In this document: positions 38,909 to 47,874 of the stretch, one piece after another | Position numbering within the stretch: position 1 is the first letter of the stretch | Layout: the number at the start of each line of letters is the position of its first letter | Source of the DNA: Pseudoxanthomonas sp. J31 | GTDB lineage: Bacteria; Pseudomonadota; Gammaproteobacteria; Xanthomonadales; Xanthomonadaceae | Assembly (NCBI RefSeq): GCF_000510725.1 | Contig: NZ_AZNZ01000014.1 | Span: forward strand, 1 to 64,000 | DNA: 64,000 nucleotides | Direction of reading: 5' to 3' | The notes under the pieces: generated by a model | Told to the model about the DNA's origin: nothing | Databases searched by the model: none | Seen by the model: the letters and a program-made list of their open reading frames with translations, nothing else | Program-made: the position numbers and the translations under genes

Positions 38909-41860
38909 TCAGAAGCGGAAGCGCACGCCGGCGTAGTAGCGACGCTCGAACACGTTGGCGTCGTAGAAGTGGTTGCTCCACTGCGCGTAGCGGCGCTCGC
39001 TCTCGTTGGTCAGGTTGGTGCCCTGCAGGTACACGCTCCAGGCCGGGGTGATGTCGAAGCTGACCGAGGCGTCCAGGTAGCCCACCGCTTCGTTCCACAG
39101 CGCCAGCGCGTCGCCCCAGGCCGCCGTGTCCAGCGCGCTGTAGCGCTTGCTGCGCCAGTTGTAGGCCAGGCGGGCCTGGAACCGGTCCTTCTGGTACCAG
39201 AGGATGGCGTTGTATTGGTGGCGGGAGTTGTCGGCCACCGGCAGCACGTTGCCCTCGATGTCCTCGCCGCCGCCGGCGGTGGCGTCGGAGTAGGTGTAGT
39301 TGAGGTTCACGCCCAGGCCGCTCCACCAGCCGGGCAGGAAGTCGAACGCCTGCTGGTAGCCCACCTCGAAGCCCTTGATGGTGCCGCTGCCGCCGTTGAC
39401 CACGCGCTGCACCGGGCCGCCCTCGCGGACCACGCCGTCGGCGTCCGGCAGCAGCTCGATCCGGGTGACGCCCGCCGGCGAGTTCTCCACGTCGATCAGG
39501 AACACGCCCACGTTCAGCAGCGAGGCGTCGGCGAAGTACCACTCCCAGGAGGTGTTGAAGTAGTCGGCCTCGTAGGGCTCCAGGTCCGGGTTGCCGGCGC
39601 GGCCGTTGAGGAACAGCTGCGCGTCCGGCGGCAGGGCCGGGTTGCGCGGCGGGGTGCCGTTGGCGGCGTAGAACACCACCAGGCCGCGGCCCAGGTCCGG
39701 CAGGCTCTGCCGCGCGATGGCCTTGTTGTAGCCGAAGCGCAGCTTCTGCTCGTCGGACAGGTCGAAGGTGAGGTTGAGCGCCGGCAGCACGTCGGTGCGG
39801 CTCTTGGCGATGCGGTTCACGTCGCTGGCCGGGTTGACGCCGTTCCAGTCGTGGCTGCCGATGAAATCGCCGCCGTCGACCTGGTACTGGTCGATGTCGG
39901 TGCGGGTCTGCAGCACGCGCACGCCGACGTTGGCATGCCACGGGATGCCGTTGCCGCCCGTGGTGCCCTCCAGGTTGGCCATGAAGTAGCCCGACAGGGT
40001 CTTCTCGGCCACCTTGAACGAGTCCGGCGCGTGCATGTAGGCCACGTTGCCCGGGTACAGGCTGTCCAGGTACGCGACCGGGTCGCGCATCGCCTCCGGG
40101 TCCACCGCCGGCAGGCCCTGGCCGATGCCCTCGATGCGCACGGGTCCGAAGTCGGAAAAGCGCGCCCAGTAGCCGTCGATGGCGTTGAACGGCAGCACGC
40201 GGGCCTCGGAGTAGCCGGTGCAGGCGTCGGTGATCAGCGGGTCCTTGAAGTAGTACAGCGCGCGGTCCGGGTTGGCGCACGGGCCCGGCGAGACCGGCGA
40301 CAGGTAGCGGTAGGCGGCGTACTCGTAGTCGCGCTCGCCGTAGCGCAGGCCGAACTGGAACGAGCGCACCGCGCCGTCGTCGAACTCGAAAACGCCGTCG
40401 GCGCGCAGCGCGTCCAGCGTCGCGTCGATCCTGTTGCCCTGTGCCCAGGTGGACATCAGCTGCCAGTTGTCCGGGTTGGACACGTCGGTGAGCATGGTCA
40501 GCTGCGGGAACCGGCCGCGGAAGTCGATCGCCGCGTCCACGGACTCCAGGCCGTTGGCGTTCGCCCACTGGGTGGTGCCGTCGGCGCGGGTGATCTGGCT
40601 GCCGCGGGTGACCACCGCGTCGGCGCGCGCCTCGTCGTAGGTGCGCTCGGACTTGCCGTGCACCCAGCGCAGGGTGCCGCGGAACGGGCCGCCGTTGTCG
40701 TAGCGCAGCTCCAGGTTGGTGTTCAGCGCCTCGGACGTGCTCGGCGCGCCGACGCTGTGGGCCTGGAAGCGGTTGTAGTGGAACAGGCCGTACTCGACCA
40801 CGCCGTTCCCGTCGACGATCGAGCCCGGCTGCAGCTGGTCGGTGGCCCAGCCGGTGTGCAGCTGCGCGGCGACCGAGGCGTTGAAGTCCTCCAGGCGGGT
40901 GTAGGCCACGTCGCCGATCAGGGTCAGCGCGTCGGTGGCGTTGAACTGGAACGAGCCGTTCACGCCGGTGCGCTCGCGCTCGGTGCGGCGCGTCTCCAGC
41001 TCGGTGGCGACCCAGTTGTAGAAGTACTCGCGCGGTTCGTTGGCCGGGTCGGTGTTGCCGCCCACCACCCCGTCGCCGTTGAAGTCGAAGCCGACGTTGG
41101 CCTCGCTGGACTTCTGCGCACCGTTGCTCCACACGCTCGGGCGCTTGTTCTCCAGCGTGGCGTCGGAGTAGGACACCGACAGCAGCGCGCCCCAGCGGTC
41201 GTTGCGGTAGCTGAACAGGCCCGAGTAGAGCGCGTTGACCTCCTCGACCGCGTCGCCGTACGAGGCCTCGGCCTGGCCGCTGGCGGTCACGCCCTCGGGC
41301 AGGTCGAACGGGCGCCGCGTGCGCAGCGAGATGGTGCCGCTGATGCCGCCTTCCAGGTCGGCCGCGGTCTGCGACTTGATCACGTCCACGCCGTCGAACA
41401 GGGTCGGCGGCACGTCCACGAAATCGGCCTGCGCGGTGCCCAGGTTGGGCTGGCCGAACTGGTCGCCGCCGCCGGCGCCCAGGTACAGCTCGCCGTTCAT
41501 CGTGGTCTGCACCTGGGGCATCCCGCGGATGTTGACCTGCGCGCCCTCGCCGGCCGAACGGCGGATCTGCACGCCGGTCACGCGCTGCAGCGAGTCGGTG
41601 ATGGTGATGTCCGGCAGCCTGCCGATGTCCTCGGCCGAGATCGAATCCACGATCTGGAGCGCGTCGCGCTTGGTGTTGATGGCGGTGGCCTGCGCGCCGC
41701 GCACGCCGCGCACGACGATGCGGTCCAGCTCGACCGCGCCCTCCTGCGGCGGCGGCGGGGCGGCGTCCTGCGCCAGCGCCGGCATGGTCCCGGCCAGGCC
41801 GAACAGGGTGACGGCGATCGACGTCGCCAGCGGCTTCCTACGATGGTGCGACTGCTTCAT
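38909..41860 (-). CDS. TonB-dependent outer-membrane receptor
   Basis: A 983-residue receptor. The signal peptide covers about residues 1-30 (ending MPALAQ). The plug domain includes IVVRGVRGAQATAINTKRDA, DSISAEDIGRLPDITITDSL and VTGVQIRRSAGEGAQVNIRG, and the 22-strand barrel ends in the classic Phe-terminated strand YYAGVRFRF. The family imports large or scarce nutrients using TonB energy, and this plug type is common among xanthomonad carbohydrate receptors. A GGGAGGGG ribosome-binding site precedes the ATG. A GGTAAC-type site lies 47 bases upstream. Uptake of mannose-containing oligosaccharides is inferred from context. Confidence 0.92.
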   Translation of the reverse strand: MKQSHHRRKPLATSIAVTLFGLAGTMPALAQDAAPPPPQEGAVELDRIVVRGVRGAQATAINTKRDALQIVDSISAEDIGRLPDITITDSLQRVTGVQIRRSAGEGAQVNIRGMPQVQTTMNGELYLGAGGGDQFGQPNLGTAQADFVDVPPTLFDGVDVIKSQTAADLEGGISGTISLRTRRPFDLPEGVTASGQAEASYGDAVEEVNALYSGLFSYRNDRWGALLSVSYSDATLENKRPSVWSNGAQKSSEANVGFDFNGDGVVGGNTDPANEPREYFYNWVATELETRRTERERTGVNGSFQFNATDALTLIGDVAYTRLEDFNASVAAQLHTGWATDQLQPGSIVDGNGVVEYGLFHYNRFQAHSVGAPSTSEALNTNLELRYDNGGPFRGTLRWVHGKSERTYDEARADAVVTRGSQITRADGTTQWANANGLESVDAAIDFRGRFPQLTMLTDVSNPDNWQLMSTWAQGNRIDATLDALRADGVFEFDDGAVRSFQFGLRYGERDYEYAAYRYLSPVSPGPCANPDRALYYFKDPLITDACTGYSEARVLPFNAIDGYWARFSDFGPVRIEGIGQGLPAVDPEAMRDPVAYLDSLYPGNVAYMHAPDSFKVAEKTLSGYFMANLEGTTGGNGIPWHANVGVRVLQTRTDIDQYQVDGGDFIGSHDWNGVNPASDVNRIAKSRTDVLPALNLTFDLSDEQKLRFGYNKAIARQSLPDLGRGLVVFYAANGTPPRNPALPPDAQLFLNGRAGNPDLEPYEADYFNTSWEWYFADASLLNVGVFLIDVENSPAGVTRIELLPDADGVVREGGPVQRVVNGGSGTIKGFEVGYQQAFDFLPGWWSGLGVNLNYTYSDATAGGGEDIEGNVLPVADNSRHQYNAILWYQKDRFQARLAYNWRSKRYSALDTAAWGDALALWNEAVGYLDASVSFDITPAWSVYLQGTNLTNESERRYAQWSNHFYDANVFERRYYAGVRFRF

Positions 41861-41906
41861 GTGCCCCTCCCAGGGTGGTCTGCATGCGCGGCCGGGCCGC
41901 AGTTGA

Positions 41907-41918
41907 GGTAACGATATC
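41907..41918. promoter_or_regulatory. Degenerate LacI-type operator before the receptor gene
   Basis: GGTAACGATATC keeps the left half of the perfect site at 46824 and four of six symmetric pairs. It lies between the MFS stop and the receptor start, the expected place for receptor control. Confidence 0.5.
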
Positions 41919-41982
41919 TTCGCTATGCGCGGCAGCTGCGACCGCCCCGGCCGGCGCCGGGGCGCGCGCGGCACCGCTCAGG

Positions 41983-43290
41983 TCATGCGTCGGGCACGGC
42001 GGTGGCCGTGGCGCGCGGAGCGCCGATGAGGCCCCACTTCACCAGCAGTCCGTAGCAGGCGATCCAGCCGTAGCAGGCCGCCGGCACCAGCAGCGCGAGG
42101 GCCAGGCCGATGCGGTCGGCGGCCAGGCCCATCAGCAGCGGCACCACCGCGCCGCCGACGATGGCCAGGCACAGGATCCCCGAGCCGCCGGCGGTGTCCT
42201 CGCCGAGGCCGTCGATGGACAGGGTGAAGATGGTCGGGAACATCACCGAGTTGAACAGGCCGATGGACAGGATCGCCACGGCCGCGGCGGTGCCTTCCAG
42301 GGTGGTGGCGGCCAGCACCGCCAGCGTGCCGGCGCCCACCGCGCACGCGGCCAGCACCAGGCCCGGCGCCACGAAGCGCAGCACCCACGAGCCGACGAAG
42401 CGCCCGACCATCGCCAGGCCCCAGTACACCGAGATCAGGTTGCCGGCGGCGTGCTCGGAATCGGTGGCCCCGGCCATGATCAGGTAGTTCACCAGCGCGC
42501 TGCCGATGGCGACCTCGGCACCGACGTAGAGGAAGATGGACAGCGCGCCCAGGCTCAGCCGCGGGATGGCCAGCAGGCGCAGGTAGTCGCCCTGGTTCAC
42601 CGGCCGCACCGCCGGCACCGGGGCGCGCCGCACCCACCAGCACAGTGCCGCCAGCAGCACCAGCACCGCGGCAATGATCATGTACGGCACGCGCACGTGG
42701 CCGGCCTGCTCCACGCGGAAGGCGGCCAGCGCGGCCGCATCCATGCCCGGCGCCGGCTCGCTCACGCCCGCGGCCAGGATCATGGCCGAGCCGAACAGCG
42801 GGCCGAGCATGGTTCCCACGGAGTTGAACGCCTGCGCCAGGGTGAGGCGGCTGTGCGCGCGCGCCGGGTCGCCCAGGCCGGCCGCCAGGGGGTTGGCGGC
42901 CACCTGCACGATGGTGATGCCGCCGGCCAGCACGAACAGCGCGGCCAGGAACGCCGGGTACCAGCCCATGGACGCGGCCGGGGAGAACATCAGGCAGCCG
43001 CCGGCCATCACCAGCAGGCCCAGCACGATGCCGCGCAGGTAGCCGATGCGGCTGACCAGCAGGCCGGCGGGGATGGAAACGAGGAAATAGGCCAGGAAGA
43101 AGCAGAACTGGGTCAGCATCGCCTCGGCGTAGCCGAGGGAGAAGGTGGCCTTGAGCTTGGGGATCAGCACGTCCACCAGGACGGTGCAGAAGCCCCAGGC
43201 GAAGAACAGGGCGATGACCAGCGGCAGCAGCCGGGTCGAGGCGGTGGCGGAGCCTGGCGCTCCGGGTTCCTGCTGGCCAGCGAAGTGCAT
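41983..43290 (-). CDS. FucP/GlcP-type MFS sugar transporter
   Basis: A 435-residue inner-membrane transporter with 12 predicted helices. The N-terminal LPLVIALFFAWGFCTVLVDVLIPKLK, the LGDPARAHSRLTLAQAFNSVGTMLGPL segment and GLFNSVMFPTIFTLSIDGLG are signatures of the FucP/GluP/NagP sugar:proton symporter group. It starts only 4 bases after the GH2 stop, so the two genes share a transcript, and would import the monosaccharide released in the periplasm. Confidence 0.92.
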   Translation of the reverse strand: MHFAGQQEPGAPGSATASTRLLPLVIALFFAWGFCTVLVDVLIPKLKATFSLGYAEAMLTQFCFFLAYFLVSIPAGLLVSRIGYLRGIVLGLLVMAGGCLMFSPAASMGWYPAFLAALFVLAGGITIVQVAANPLAAGLGDPARAHSRLTLAQAFNSVGTMLGPLFGSAMILAAGVSEPAPGMDAAALAAFRVEQAGHVRVPYMIIAAVLVLLAALCWWVRRAPVPAVRPVNQGDYLRLLAIPRLSLGALSIFLYVGAEVAIGSALVNYLIMAGATDSEHAAGNLISVYWGLAMVGRFVGSWVLRFVAPGLVLAACAVGAGTLAVLAATTLEGTAAAVAILSIGLFNSVMFPTIFTLSIDGLGEDTAGGSGILCLAIVGGAVVPLLMGLAADRIGLALALLVPAACYGWIACYGLLVKWGLIGAPRATATAVPDA

Positions 43291-43294
43291 GGGT

Positions 43295-46200
43295 CTACTC
43301 CTGTGCGGACGCGGTGGTGGTGGCCGGGGCGGGCACGGCGGCGGGTTCGGCCGTGGCCGGCTCGACGTTCCAGCCGCGCAGGGTGACCCGCGCGCCGTCG
43401 GGCATCGTGCCGCGCGGCACCTCGATGGCGACGGTGCGCGACTGCCCCGGCGGCAGGTGCAGGTAGTTGTCGCTGTAGTACGCCGGCAGGATGCGTTCCC
43501 CGCGTGCGTCGACCAGGGTCAGCTTGGCGTTGAGCACCGCCACCGGCGCCGGGTTGCGCAGGTTCACCTCCAGCCGCCCGGGCCCGGCCGCGGCCACCTG
43601 CGCCTGCAGCGCCACCCGGGGCAGCCCTTCCAGCGCGCGCAGGTCCTCCGGCGTGGCGGCGGTCCAGTAGACGTTGTCGTCCAGCACCGTGCCGGTCGCG
43701 TCGCGCAGCTCCAGGGCGACGATGGCCACGCGCTCGCGGGCCACGATCGCGCCCAGGTCCAGCGCGGTGCGTACCGGCGTGACCGCCACCGGCGCGGCAT
43801 CCACCGCCGCTTCCCCACGGCCCAGCGCGCGCCCGTCCAGCGCCCAGGCGGACACGTGGGCGCGCAGGCCGGTGTGGGCGGCGGCGGTGTTGTTGACCAC
43901 GGCCAGGTCGCGGCCCGGCAGGTTCATCTGCAGGTGCAGCGGCGCGGCGGCCTTCCGGGCGCCGTAGTAGGCAGCGTGGGTGTCGTAGTCGTGGCTGTAG
44001 ATCTGCCACATCAGGCTGGGCCAGGCCGGGTGGCTCATCCACAGCAGCCGGCCGCTGTTCTTCTCCCACAGGTGCGCGTTGAAGCCTTCGAAGATGGCGC
44101 GGTGGGTCTCGTAGTTGAGCAGTTGCGCCTTGCGCTCGAAGTCCTCCAGCCCGGTGGCCTGGCCCAGCTTGCGCTCCAGCGCGCGCATGAAGCTGGCGGT
44201 ATCGCCGTTACCGGCCTGGTGCCAGTCGTGGTAGGCCCAGGCGTCGCTGATCGGCCAGCGGTCGGCCTCGGGCACCATCGCCCGGAACGCCTCCAGGGTG
44301 GCGAACGAGGGCGTGCCGACCTCCACCGAGAACCCCTGCGCCAGCCGGGTGAAGTACTCCTCCGGCTCGCGGTAGTTGTACGGGCCGCTGCCCTGCAGGT
44401 TGACCTCGTTGGAGCTGCCCATGTACAGGCGGGTGCCGTCCAGGCGCGCGACCAGCTCGTCCAGGCCCTCGTTGAGCAGTGGCGGCGGCACGCCCTCGTT
44501 GCGGCCGAACCACAGCACGATCGACGGGTGGCTGCGGTAGCGGCGGACCACGTCGGCCGCGTTGGCCAGGAACAGCGCCTCGTCGGCCGGCTCCTGGTTG
44601 TAGTTCTGGGTGGAGGCCCAGAAGTCGTTGAACACCAGCATGCCGTACTCGTCGGCCAGCTCGTACAGGGACGGATTGGTGCTCTGCCCGACCCAGTTGC
44701 GGATCACGTTCATGTGCGCGTCGCGCTGCAAGCGGAAGTAGGGCTCCAGCCGCTCGCGCGAGCTGCGCTTGCGCCAGTCGTCGGTGCCCCAGTTGCCGCC
44801 CTTGACCGCGATGCGCACGCCGTTGACGCGCAAGGCCAGGTACGGCGCCAGCCGCGTGTCGTGCAGCGGTCGCAGCGCCGGCGAGGCCTCCGCGCCGGGC
44901 AGCAGCGACTGCGCCCAGCCGCCGGGCGCCTTGCGGATGGCTTCGTGGCGCACGTCGACCACGCGCCGGCCCGGTTCGCGCGCCGGGCTGTACTCCACCC
45001 GGCGCAGGCGGCCTTCGGCGTCGAACAGCGACAGTTCGTAGCTCACCTCGCGGATGCCGAAGCGCACGGCCTTGCGGTCGGACTCGGCGCCGCCGGTGCG
45101 GAAGGCCAGGTGCAGGGTGTACAGCTCCGGCGCGCCGTAGCCGTTGGGCCACCACAACCGCGGCTGCTGCACGCGCAGCTGCGGGAAGCGGGCGACATCG
45201 AGCTTCACGGTGGTGCCGCCCGGCGGCACGACCACCGCGCTGCGCAGGTCCACGCCGTCGAACGCGACGGACAGCTCGCCCTCGACCGCGGCCGCGGTGT
45301 CGTTCTCCAGCGGAACCTCGATGGCCAGCTCGGCGGTACGGTGGTCGGCGGCCACGGTGCTGGCCACCCAGGCGTCGCCGATGGCGACCGCGCCGCCGGC
45401 ATGCAGGCGCACGTCCTGCCACAGCCCGGTGTTGCGGTCGCGCACGGCGGGGATCCAGTCCCAGCCCTCGCTGGCGACGAAGGTGGGGCCGTCGAGCACC
45501 AGCATGCCGCCGTTCTCGCCCACGCCGCCGGCCAGCGACTGCTCGTGCGGCACGCCCGGGTGCGGCGGCGGCGAGACCCGCACCGCCAGCACGTTGCGGC
45601 GCCCGGGCAGCAGGCGCCCGGTGACGTCGAAGCGGCCGCGCGCGAAGGCGCCGCGGATGTGGCCCAGGCGCTGGCCGTTGAGCCAGACCTCGGCGGCGTA
45701 GTTGATGCCGTTGAAATCCAGGCGCAGCTGCCGGCCGGCGAGCGCGGCCGGCGCGTCGAACTCGCTGCGGTACCACCAGTCCTGGCGGTTGAGGTCCTCG
45801 GGGATGGCCATGTTGTTGAGGCCGTGGTCCGGGTCCGGGTACACCCCGCGGTCCACCAGCGTGCCCAGCACCGTTCCCGGCACGGTGGCCTCGTGCCAGG
45901 GCCCGCCGGCCGCGGCGCCGGGGCGCGAGAGTGCGGCGCCGCCGGCCGGGCCGACGTCGCGCGCGGACGCCAGGCGCCAGCGCGCGACCGTCCAGGTGTG
46001 CGCATCCAGCGGCTGCAGCGCCGCGCCGGCGGCCGGCGGCGTGGCCCGCGGCGCGTCGAACCCGGCGCGGCTGCGCGGCAGCGTCGCCGGCGGCTGCGGC
46101 GTCACCTGCCCGGCCTGCTGCCGCGTCTGCACCGGCCACGCCGGCGAGGCCTGCTCGTAGCGGGTCAGGCCGTCGTCGGGCGGCTGCCAGCCGGCCTCGG

Positions 46201-46759
46201 CCAGGGCCCGCGCATCGAGCGCACGCGGCTCCCAGGTGAAGCCGGCGATGCGCCCGGCGAAGTGCGGCGCCTGCGGCCAGGGCTGCAGGTGCGGGGCGAA
46301 CACCAGCTTCGGCGCGACCGCTGCCGCCGGTGCGTCGCCCCCGGCGACGCGGCGCCCGTCCAGGTACAGGGCCAGGCGGCCGCCCTGGGCGACCGCGGCG
46401 ACGAAGTGCCAGCGCCCGGGCTGCAGCCGCGCCTGCGATTCCACGCTGCGCCCGTCGCCGAACCAGAACCCGAGCGCACCGCCGTCGCTCTGGAAGAACC
46501 GCCCCGCGCCCTGCGGATCGCCGTGGCCGGCCAGCAGCATGCGCCCGGCGGGCACCTCGTCCGCGCGGACCCAGCCATGCACGGTCCAGTCCGCCGCCGC
46601 GCGCAGGGCTGAGGCCTCCGCCAGCGGCTTCTCCAGGCCGATGCCCCCGGACAGCGCCTCCACGTTCCACGGCCCTTCGGCGGCGCCCGAGGGGCACGGC
46701 GCGAACAGCGCGGCAGCCAGCAGCCACCCGCACGCGTTGCGCAACACGCGATCCAACAT
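43295..46759 (-). CDS. Secreted GH2 glycosidase (beta-mannosidase type) with LamG-like domain
   Basis: An 1154-residue enzyme with a signal peptide (about residues 1-27). An N-terminal concanavalin/LamG-like domain (about residues 30-195, with TVHGWVRADEVPAGRMLLAG and ALYLDGRRVAGG) precedes a complete GH2 enzyme. The sugar-binding domain has FNGINYAAEVWLNGQRLGHI, the acid/base Glu is in LWFGRNEG (about residue 755) and the nucleophile Glu is in FSVEVGTPSF (about 813). Ig-like domains follow. The pattern fits the beta-mannosidase / endo-beta-mannosidase / exo-glucosaminidase branch rather than beta-galactosidase. Neighbouring mannose genes favour beta-mannosidase. A perfect GGTAACGTTACC lies 64 bases upstream. 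Confidence 0.85.
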   Translation of the reverse strand: MLDRVLRNACGWLLAAALFAPCPSGAAEGPWNVEALSGGIGLEKPLAEASALRAAADWTVHGWVRADEVPAGRMLLAGHGDPQGAGRFFQSDGGALGFWFGDGRSVESQARLQPGRWHFVAAVAQGGRLALYLDGRRVAGGDAPAAAVAPKLVFAPHLQPWPQAPHFAGRIAGFTWEPRALDARALAEAGWQPPDDGLTRYEQASPAWPVQTRQQAGQVTPQPPATLPRSRAGFDAPRATPPAAGAALQPLDAHTWTVARWRLASARDVGPAGGAALSRPGAAAGGPWHEATVPGTVLGTLVDRGVYPDPDHGLNNMAIPEDLNRQDWWYRSEFDAPAALAGRQLRLDFNGINYAAEVWLNGQRLGHIRGAFARGRFDVTGRLLPGRRNVLAVRVSPPPHPGVPHEQSLAGGVGENGGMLVLDGPTFVASEGWDWIPAVRDRNTGLWQDVRLHAGGAVAIGDAWVASTVAADHRTAELAIEVPLENDTAAAVEGELSVAFDGVDLRSAVVVPPGGTTVKLDVARFPQLRVQQPRLWWPNGYGAPELYTLHLAFRTGGAESDRKAVRFGIREVSYELSLFDAEGRLRRVEYSPAREPGRRVVDVRHEAIRKAPGGWAQSLLPGAEASPALRPLHDTRLAPYLALRVNGVRIAVKGGNWGTDDWRKRSSRERLEPYFRLQRDAHMNVIRNWVGQSTNPSLYELADEYGMLVFNDFWASTQNYNQEPADEALFLANAADVVRRYRSHPSIVLWFGRNEGVPPPLLNEGLDELVARLDGTRLYMGSSNEVNLQGSGPYNYREPEEYFTRLAQGFSVEVGTPSFATLEAFRAMVPEADRWPISDAWAYHDWHQAGNGDTASFMRALERKLGQATGLEDFERKAQLLNYETHRAIFEGFNAHLWEKNSGRLLWMSHPAWPSLMWQIYSHDYDTHAAYYGARKAAAPLHLQMNLPGRDLAVVNNTAAAHTGLRAHVSAWALDGRALGRGEAAVDAAPVAVTPVRTALDLGAIVARERVAIVALELRDATGTVLDDNVYWTAATPEDLRALEGLPRVALQAQVAAAGPGRLEVNLRNPAPVAVLNAKLTLVDARGERILPAYYSDNYLHLPPGQSRTVAIEVPRGTMPDGARVTLRGWNVEPATAEPAAVPAPATTTASAQE

Positions 46760-46823
46760 CCGATCCTCCCCAGCCCGTGGCGTCTCCGCGGCGGCGCAAT
46801 CGCCCCCGCCTCTTCCGGCCTCA

Positions 46824-46835
46824 GGTAACGTTACC
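46824..46835. promoter_or_regulatory. Perfect LacI-type operator before the GH2-MFS operon
   Basis: GGTAACGTTACC is a perfect 12-base palindrome with the central CG typical of LacI-family operators. It lies 64 bases upstream of the GH2 start and matches sites before the mannose isomerase and the receptor genes. Confidence 0.8.
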
Positions 46836-46918
46836 CAATGCCGCCCGCGGTTTCATCTTGCGCCGCAACACGGCGAGGGGAGGGCAGGGATCCGGGGTGG
46901 CGCGGCGGGCCGGCCGGC

Positions 46919-47824
46919 TCAGCCGGCCATCAGGTAGTGCGCGGCGATGCCGGCGAATACCGCCGCGCCGACCCAGTTGTTGTGCAGGAAGGCGCGGAAG
47001 CAGGGCCCGCGCTCGCGCCGGCGCGCGATCCAGAACTCCCACGCCACCAGCAGCGCGGCCACGCCCAGGCCGGCCCAGTAGGCCATGCCCAGCTGTGCCT
47101 GCCGCCCCGCGAGCGCGAGGGCAAGGAAGGCCAAGGCGTAGAGCACGCCCTGCGCGACCAGGTCGAGGTCGCCGAACAGGATGGCGGTGGATTTGGAGCC
47201 AGCGCGGATGTCGTCCTCGCGATCGACCATCGCATACCAGGTGTCGTAGGCGGTGGACCAGAGGATGTTGGCGCAGTACAGCAGCCAGCCCAGCGCCGGC
47301 ACCTCGCCCTGCACCGCGGCGAAGGCCATCGGGATGCCCCAGCCGAAGGCCATGCCCAGGTAGACCTGCGGCAGGTAGGTGTAGCGCTTCAGGTAGGGAT
47401 AGGTGGCCGCCAGGAACAGGCCGACGAAGCTGAGCAGGATGGTCAGCAGGTTGAGCGTCAGCACCAGGGCGAAGGCCACCAGCATCAGTGCCGCGAACAC
47501 CGCCAGCGCCTCGCGGCCGGAGACGGCGCCGGTGGCCAGGGGGCGGTCGCGGGTGCGCTCGACCCTGGGATCGAGCCAGCGGTCGGCGTAGTCGTTGATC
47601 ACGCAGCCGGCCGAGCGGGTCAGCCACACGCCGGCGGTGAACACGAACAGGGTCCAGGGACCCGGCACGCCGCCGGCGGCCAGCCACAGCGCCCACCAGG
47701 TCGGCCACAGCAGCAGGAGCACGCCGATCGGGCGGTCGCCGCGGACCAGCTTCCAGTACTGCCCCAGGCGTTCGCGCCAGCCGGGGCCCGGCGCGGTGGC
47801 CCGCTCGTAACGTTCGTAACCCAT
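46919..47824 (-). CDS. ubiA: 4-hydroxybenzoate octaprenyltransferase UbiA
   Basis: A 301-residue membrane prenyltransferase that attaches the polyprenyl tail to 4-hydroxybenzoate in ubiquinone synthesis. Both Asp-rich motifs are present: [20 protein letters not shown] and the later [18 protein letters not shown]. About eight membrane helices are predicted. It is unrelated to the flanking carbohydrate genes. Confidence 0.95.
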   Translation of the reverse strand: MGYERYERATAPGPGWRERLGQYWKLVRGDRPIGVLLLLWPTWWALWLAAGGVPGPWTLFVFTAGVWLTRSAGCVINDYADRWLDPRVERTRDRPLATGAVSGREALAVFAALMLVAFALVLTLNLLTILLSFVGLFLAATYPYLKRYTYLPQVYLGMAFGWGIPMAFAAVQGEVPALGWLLYCANILWSTAYDTWYAMVDREDDIRAGSKSTAILFGDLDLVAQGVLYALAFLALALAGRQAQLGMAYWAGLGVAALLVAWEFWIARRRERGPCFRAFLHNNWVGAAVFAGIAAHYLMAG

Positions 47825-47837
47825 GGCGCAAAGGTTA

Positions 47838-47864
47838 GCAGGCCGGCAACGGGTGCCGGCCTGC
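47838..47864 (-). terminator. Terminator-like hairpin downstream of wzc
   Basis: GCAGGCCGGCA (47838-47848) pairs perfectly over 11 bp with TGCCGGCCTGC (47854-47864) around a 5-base loop, 10 bases past the wzc stop. On the minus strand only a weak CCTTT follows. Confidence 0.6.
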
Positions 47865-47874
47865 TTCCGCTACA

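Noticed and set aside
43145-46612. A long open frame on the plus strand across the GH2 gene
   Set aside because: Antisense shadow of the GH2 enzyme, whose catalytic motifs are clear on the other strand.
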